Assembly: GCF_001659605.2 (NCBI RefSeq)
Contig: NC_035166.2
Coordinates: 19,334,225-19,398,224, forward strand
Direction of reading: 5' to 3'
Source of the DNA: Manihot esculenta
Taxonomy: Eukaryota; Streptophyta; Magnoliopsida; Malpighiales; Euphorbiaceae
Length of the DNA stretch: 64,000 nt
The translations under genes and the position numbers were made by a program. Below the pieces are notes generated by a model. That model saw only the letters and a list, made by a program, of their open reading frames with translations. It ran no database searches and was not told where the DNA came from. Below, piece after piece: positions 59,895 through 64,000 of this stretch. Each line of letters begins with the position of its first letter. The first letter of the stretch is position 1.

Positions 59895-61357
59895 CTAGTC
59901 CACATCTCCAAGAGAAGATTGCGCAGGCACTTGCTCACCTCCTTCTGTTTTCTTCTGAACATCGGCAGCCCTACTCTCATTTCCTAATCCAGACTGTGAA
60001 GATACTGCACCACCTTCTTCCAATTTCTTCCAGCCATCGCCAGCCCTACGCTCCCCAGCCCCCTTAGCCGTGTCATACGACGCATGCAAGCCAAATAGGA
60101 AGTAATACACCAATAAAACACCACTCCAAATACCAAACCTCATAAACGACGCCCCGTCTATCGATCCCAGAAGGAAAATATTGATAAGAATCGAAGCAGA
60201 TGGTAGCCATGGAACCAATGGAACCCCCCACGTCTTCGGAGCCCTTGCTTGTGGAACAAAGAGATTGAGTCCTAATGTAGCCAAGAACCATATTGGTATT
60301 GTAATCACATACCCAATCCACCCATCTCCTCCTGCCCCCCAGATAGAAGCAGTAGCAATTGAGGAACCAAGAATCACCATTATGCAAACGATGAGCTTGG
60401 TTCGATTTGCAGATGCTGTAACTTCAGTAACATAGTAGCGACGAACGAGAAGAGCTACCGCCACGAGCATGAAGATGAACAATGTAGAAATAGAAAGAAG
60501 ATTGGCGAGAATATCCATCTTAGTAAAGAAAGCAACAATAGCTGTAGCAACGATCATAACAATGGTGGCATTTACTGGAGTTCCAGTTTTTCCATTAACA
60601 TGAGCAAACCATGGAGGCATCATGTGTGTACGAGCAATGTGTGTGAGATATCGAGCTTGGCCTACAGCTCCGACAAGAAGAGCGGTGGTCATACCTTGTA
60701 ATGCACCTAGAGCTACGATGTATTTAGCCCATTTCAGCCCCACGTACTCAAATGCAACTGAAAATGCAGCGTCAGGATCAAGCTGCTTATATGGAACCAT
60801 TAGGCACAAGGTTGCAGAAAGCAAGCAGTAGGCTAAAGCGATTATTATCATTGAACCCACAAGCCCAATTGGGATATCTCGGGCAGGGTCTTTAGTTTCT
60901 TCAGCCATAGTTGAAACAGCATCAAATCCAACGTATGCAAAGAAAACAACAGCTGAAGATACGAAAATACCACGAGGACCATTAGGAACAAAGGAGCTGT
61001 AATTGTTTATGTCTGCTTTGGCGAGGCCGGCGACGATGATGAAGATGATTGTACCGACGTGGATGATGGAGGTGAGGTAATTGAAACGGGAAGAACCCTT
61101 GGTGCTCATAACAGCAAGGACGCAAATGACACAGGAAACTACAACGGCGATGGGGTCTAGATGGCTGTAGTCATCTGCGAGGCTATGGACTATAATTCGA
61201 AAGTCATCGGGATCATGATTGCAGAGTGTGGCAAAATAAGATGTCCATGATCGGGCCACTGCAGCACCACCAATCACATACTCAAGAAGGATGTTGCCGG
61301 CAGCTATGAAGGCTATGAAGTCACCCAACTCGACCCGAAGATAAGCAAATGATCCAC
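59895..61357 (-). CDS. Cationic amino acid transporter (CAT1/5/8-like), large 3' exon only
   Basis: Membrane permease of the APC superfamily; Arabidopsis relatives move Lys, Arg and other amino acids. The exon starts at 61357 after a strong acceptor (CTTTTTCCTCCTTTTAG) and reads GSFAYLRVELGDF into an open frame to the TAG at 59895, 486 residues from the first complete codon. The Met at 61328 is inside this block and is not the true start. About ten hydrophobic segments follow, with the conserved blocks EETKDPARDIPIGLVGS (about 60852-60905), HMMPPW (near 60610) and VPLVPWLPSASI (60190-60230) of the C-terminal permease domain. The hydrophilic tail carries an imperfect repeat (KKLEEGGAVSSQSG and KKTEGGEQVPAQSS). 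Family members are about 570-600 residues, so about 100 N-terminal residues are encoded elsewhere. No exon for them is found up to 64000. Either the intron is long and holds the retrotransposon at 63249, or the gene is 5'-truncated. Confidence 0.88.
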
Positions 61358-63248
61358 CTAAAAGGAGGAAAAAGAAAACTTGTTAAGAAGTTCTAAGTCT
61401 GGTTTTCATGGAAAGCTATAGAGAACTTGGGCTCATAGGATCATGTCTTCGTGTGAAAGAAAAATCAATGTTTTTTTTTTTTGAAAGAAAGAAAAAAAGG
61501 GTCTACCTTATTAATTAATGAGAAGAAGATACGGATGGAGAACGCAGCAGTCTCCATCTTGTTTATGACAGGATGTTATCCATTGTTTGACTATTGAGTT
61601 CATCACAATTAAAGGAAACATCCTTTTGCTAAATATATATATTTATGTTTTTTATTATTTAAAATTAATTTTTTAAATATCTGAATTAAAATTATAATTT
61701 ATTTTTGATTGAAAATATTATAATTATTTTTTTACAAAACATTATTTCATATACTGTTTTATATTAAGTAATTCATTTTCATATAAATTATTATTTTACA
61801 AAACAACTATTAAATTAGCGGAAAATTAAGCGACACCTTTCACGAAAAATAAAATAAAATAAAAATAATATAATACATATTATTTTTAATTAATTATAGT
61901 ATGTAAAACTATTCATATTTGGCAGCAAAAAAAATTAATAGCAAAATTCATTATTATTAAATTAATATTTATATTTATATTACTTATATAAAAATATCAA
62001 ATACCTAGATATTTATTTTTTAATAAAATATCATTATTTTTTACTTGAATTTAATATATTTTTATAAACAACTAATTCATAAAAAATCATATTATTTCAC
62101 CTAAAATTTATGCTGTAAAATATGTAAATTTATTAAGTTTAAACTTTATTTGTGGGGAATTTTATCATGATTAAATTAAAAATTAAAATTTTAACAATTA
62201 TTTTTGAAAGAATATTTTTTAAATTTATAAGTCAACTTGATTTAATGTAAGATAAATTAAATAGTAAGAATATTTAAAATTTTAAAAATATAATAATACA
62301 TAAATTAAAGTTACACATGATTAAAGAGTTTAAACATTCAAGATGATTAATAGTTTTTTTTAATAAAATAACCAAAATATTTTATTTAAAAAAAATATAG
62401 AAATATTTTAGCCCAACTGATAATTTTTCTTGAAATCCAAGGACCAAGAATTTGACAATAAGTCTCACTTACTTTTTTCCTTTTACTTGGAAGTATAAAG
62501 AAATGTTTTTTTTTTCTTTGTCAAAGTATAGATTACGGTTGTTAGTCTTAATAATTATTATACTATATATATAAAATTCTCTGCTCGAATTGTCAAATGA
62601 ATCAAGCGGATGATTCTTAGATTGCTATTTGCAATTAAAATTTTCATTAGAATTAATTAATTTTTATTTTATTATTTTTTGTTAAAAATAAAATAGAAAA
62701 TTATTTTAAAAAATTGAAATAATTTATTATATATAATAATTTATTTATTATACATAAAGTATTTAAAGCGGACAATGAAAGGTGGTGATTGATCTCGAAA
62801 TTTCGAAATCAATATAAATATATCGTACTACAGCATTAATTGAGGCTTGGCTTCTTATAAACGAATACTTACAAAGTGAGATTATAATATCTAAGATAGG
62901 CGGTCCCTCAGTGGATTTTTTATCCAGAGAAGAAATGGTAGGCGGATTCATCCAAGAATTTCTCGCAAAAAATTGGGGATGGACGACCATTACACACGCA
63001 CATCAATCAATTGCCGACCTAAATAATACTCCCACATTTCATAAAATAAAAATTTAAAATTAATTTCATATTAGTTTAAAAAACATAATTAATATAATTA
63101 AAATAATGAATTTTATATTATATTTTTTAATCTACTTTCTATTCATTTTATTTTATTTTTAAATTAAAAATTTTATTTGTGAAAACTTTTAAAATAAGAT
63201 TAAATCAAAAAATAATATATAATATATCATCTAGAAAATTATAAGAAA
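61358..63248. other. Region C: intron or upstream DNA of the transporter, related to repeats A and B
   Basis: AT-rich DNA with no exon I can recognise on either strand. Three stretches resemble repeats A/B: 61394-61446 (B 56165-56221), 61587-61640 (A 48422, B 56412) and 63130-63247 (A 49292, B 57340). The last match stops where the LTR at 63249 begins. A patch at 62820-63010 is less AT-rich and has a minus-strand frame of 75 codons without recognisable similarity. Confidence 0.65.
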
Positions 63249-63741
63249 TGATAGACCGCTGGATTTCTTGACTTAGGGCCAGGCCCACGACACTAGTCCA
63301 TCCTCTAGAGGCCCTCAAGCCTCATCACATGCATCAAGTCCGGTCCACTCAGTCTGGAGATTGGACTCCCATCAATCTCTTCGGGTAGGCCGGTCTAGAT
63401 TTTTGGGCCCGATGAATAAAATCCTCTCTAGGTTCAACCCATATCTTATCTTCCGGTCCGGCTCGGAATCGGGTAGAAGACCTATCCATTCTTCACTTGG
63501 GACCACCCGTACGCACGTCTGGGAGAATCAGGGGCCGTTACGCATGGGACAACGATCTGATTTCCTCGTACGTCCATATCAACGTGATAGGAACAGGTGG
63601 CCCAATGACACACATTCTGTTACACGTCATTAGCGGACAAAAGGAAACATATAAAAGGAGAAATGTTCTCCTCTAGGTCTAAACTTTTTCCAATTTTACA
63701 AAATCCTTGTAAAACCCTATTTTCTGGATCTCAGATTATCA
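63249..63741 (+). repeat. 5' LTR of a second retrotransposon type (Tat/Ogre-like)
   Basis: It begins TGATAGACCGCTGG at the point where similarity to repeats A/B stops, and ends GATTATCA just before a primer site: a TG...CA LTR of about 493 bp. TATA-like ACATATAAAAGG lies near 63647. It is unrelated to the nested family. The frame 63361-63633 is within the LTR and is not counted as a gene. The left flank is agaaa; its duplicate would lie off the window. Confidence 0.78.
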
Positions 63742-63742
63742 A

Positions 63743-63761
63743 TTGGCGCCGTCTGTGGGAA
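63743..63761 (+). other. Primer binding site of the right-edge element
   Basis: TTGGCGCCGTCTGTGGGAA immediately follows the LTR. This wording is typical of Tat-lineage Ty3/gypsy elements; its first nine bases after the leading T fit the 3' end of tRNA-Asp. Confidence 0.75.
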
Positions 63762-63820
63762 ACGAAGGAGATCTTTTCATCACCAGAGTTCCACTCTTAC
63801 AATACCCACTGAAATCCACG

Positions 63821-64000
63821 ATGGCTAACCACAACGAAAACAATCTTGTCAATACCCCTAATGACCTGAGCTCCGCTCAGGAGGGACAACAGTTCTCTTT
63901 TTCCAGTCCTACAACAGCAAACAATCAACCACCCATTCCTTTCAACCCTCGCCAAGCTTGGCAGGGAATGCTTCCACCGCTACCTTGTCCAACCAGGACC
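63821..64000 (+). CDS. Start of gag of the right-edge retrotransposon (partial)
   Basis: ATG 63821 opens a frame of 60 codons to the window edge (MANHNENNLVNTPNDL ...). It is polar, rich in Asn, Gln and Pro, with no domain visible yet, which is usual for a Gag N-terminus. The position about 80 bp after the primer site supports this start. The rest lies outside the window. Confidence 0.65.
   Translation, partial: MANHNENNLVNTPNDLSSAQEGQQFSFSSPTTANNQPPIPFNPRQAWQGMLPPLPCPTRT

Noticed and set aside
61326..61328. ATG at 61328 as the true start of the transporter
   Set aside because: Conserved family residues (GSFAYLRVELG) continue upstream in the same frame to a splice acceptor; starting here would remove the first membrane segments.
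62763..62990. Minus-strand frame of 75 codons as first exon of the transporter
   Set aside because: It shows no similarity to the family N-terminus and no proper donor site joined to a matching phase.
63361..63633. 90-codon frame at the right end as a gene
   Set aside because: It lies wholly within the LTR of the right-edge element, before its primer site, and has no recognisable domain.

Overview
This is nuclear DNA of a flowering plant, most likely a eudicot. The evidence is a plant gene with 14 exons and GT-AG introns, very AT-rich intergenic DNA, plant LTR retrotransposons that use an initiator-tRNA-Met primer site, and a hAT-type MITE. A Euphorbiaceae source such as cassava or rubber would fit the style of the sequence, but that is a guess I cannot test here. 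I see no bacterial, organellar or CRISPR feature.

Positions 1 to about 47,870 are a stack of one Ty3/gypsy family. It looks like a chromovirus of the Tekay/Del type: Gag with a zinc knuckle, protease, RT, RNase H, integrase, then a chromodomain-like tail. Its LTRs are unusually long (about 2.1-2.3 kb; one solo LTR is 2.7 kb because of a MITE), start TGTAATACCCGGCTAGAC and end GGTCGTTACA. I count 14 LTR units, all on the plus strand. Seven insertions have 5-bp target-site duplications (six perfect, one 4/5), and each landed inside an older copy of the same family. The stack is as follows. H3 is the oldest visible host (43028-47870, 5' end off the window). A composite LTR-internal-LTR-internal-LTR copy (H1+H2) sits inside H3. 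H1 internal sequence is 1-805 and 10636-13773, the shared LTR is 13774-23843, H2 internal sequence is 23844-40936 with interruptions, and the last LTR is 40937-43027. Into the composite jumped E1 (806-10635), a solo LTR (15615-18327, carrying a hAT MITE), E2 (18412-23680, itself carrying a solo LTR at 20688-22804), a solo LTR (24611-26755), E3 (26912-35403) and a solo LTR (36402-38573). No copy has an intact polyprotein. E1 comes closest, with only three in-frame TAG codons.

From about 47,870 onward the DNA is AT-rich and contains the host genes. An intact 14-exon gene for a CHY1-like 3-hydroxyisobutyryl-CoA hydrolase (52258-55495, plus strand) lies between two direct repeats of about 2.8-3.0 kb (A 47938-50756, B 55778-58766). 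On the minus strand at 59895-61357 is the large 3' exon of a cationic amino acid transporter of the CAT1/5/8 type. Its 5' exon is not in the window. Sequence just upstream of that exon (region C, to 63248) is related to repeats A and B, so the locus has been duplicated locally. At 63249 a different LTR retrotransposon (Tat/Ogre-like primer site) begins and runs off the right edge.

The most unusual signals lie inside the long LTRs of the nested family: clusters of an odd palindrome TTCGGC-N-GCCGAA, and a variable array of short units that keep an inverted repeat through paired (compensatory) changes. Both lie largely downstream of the TATA box, so they would be carried in the transcript leader.
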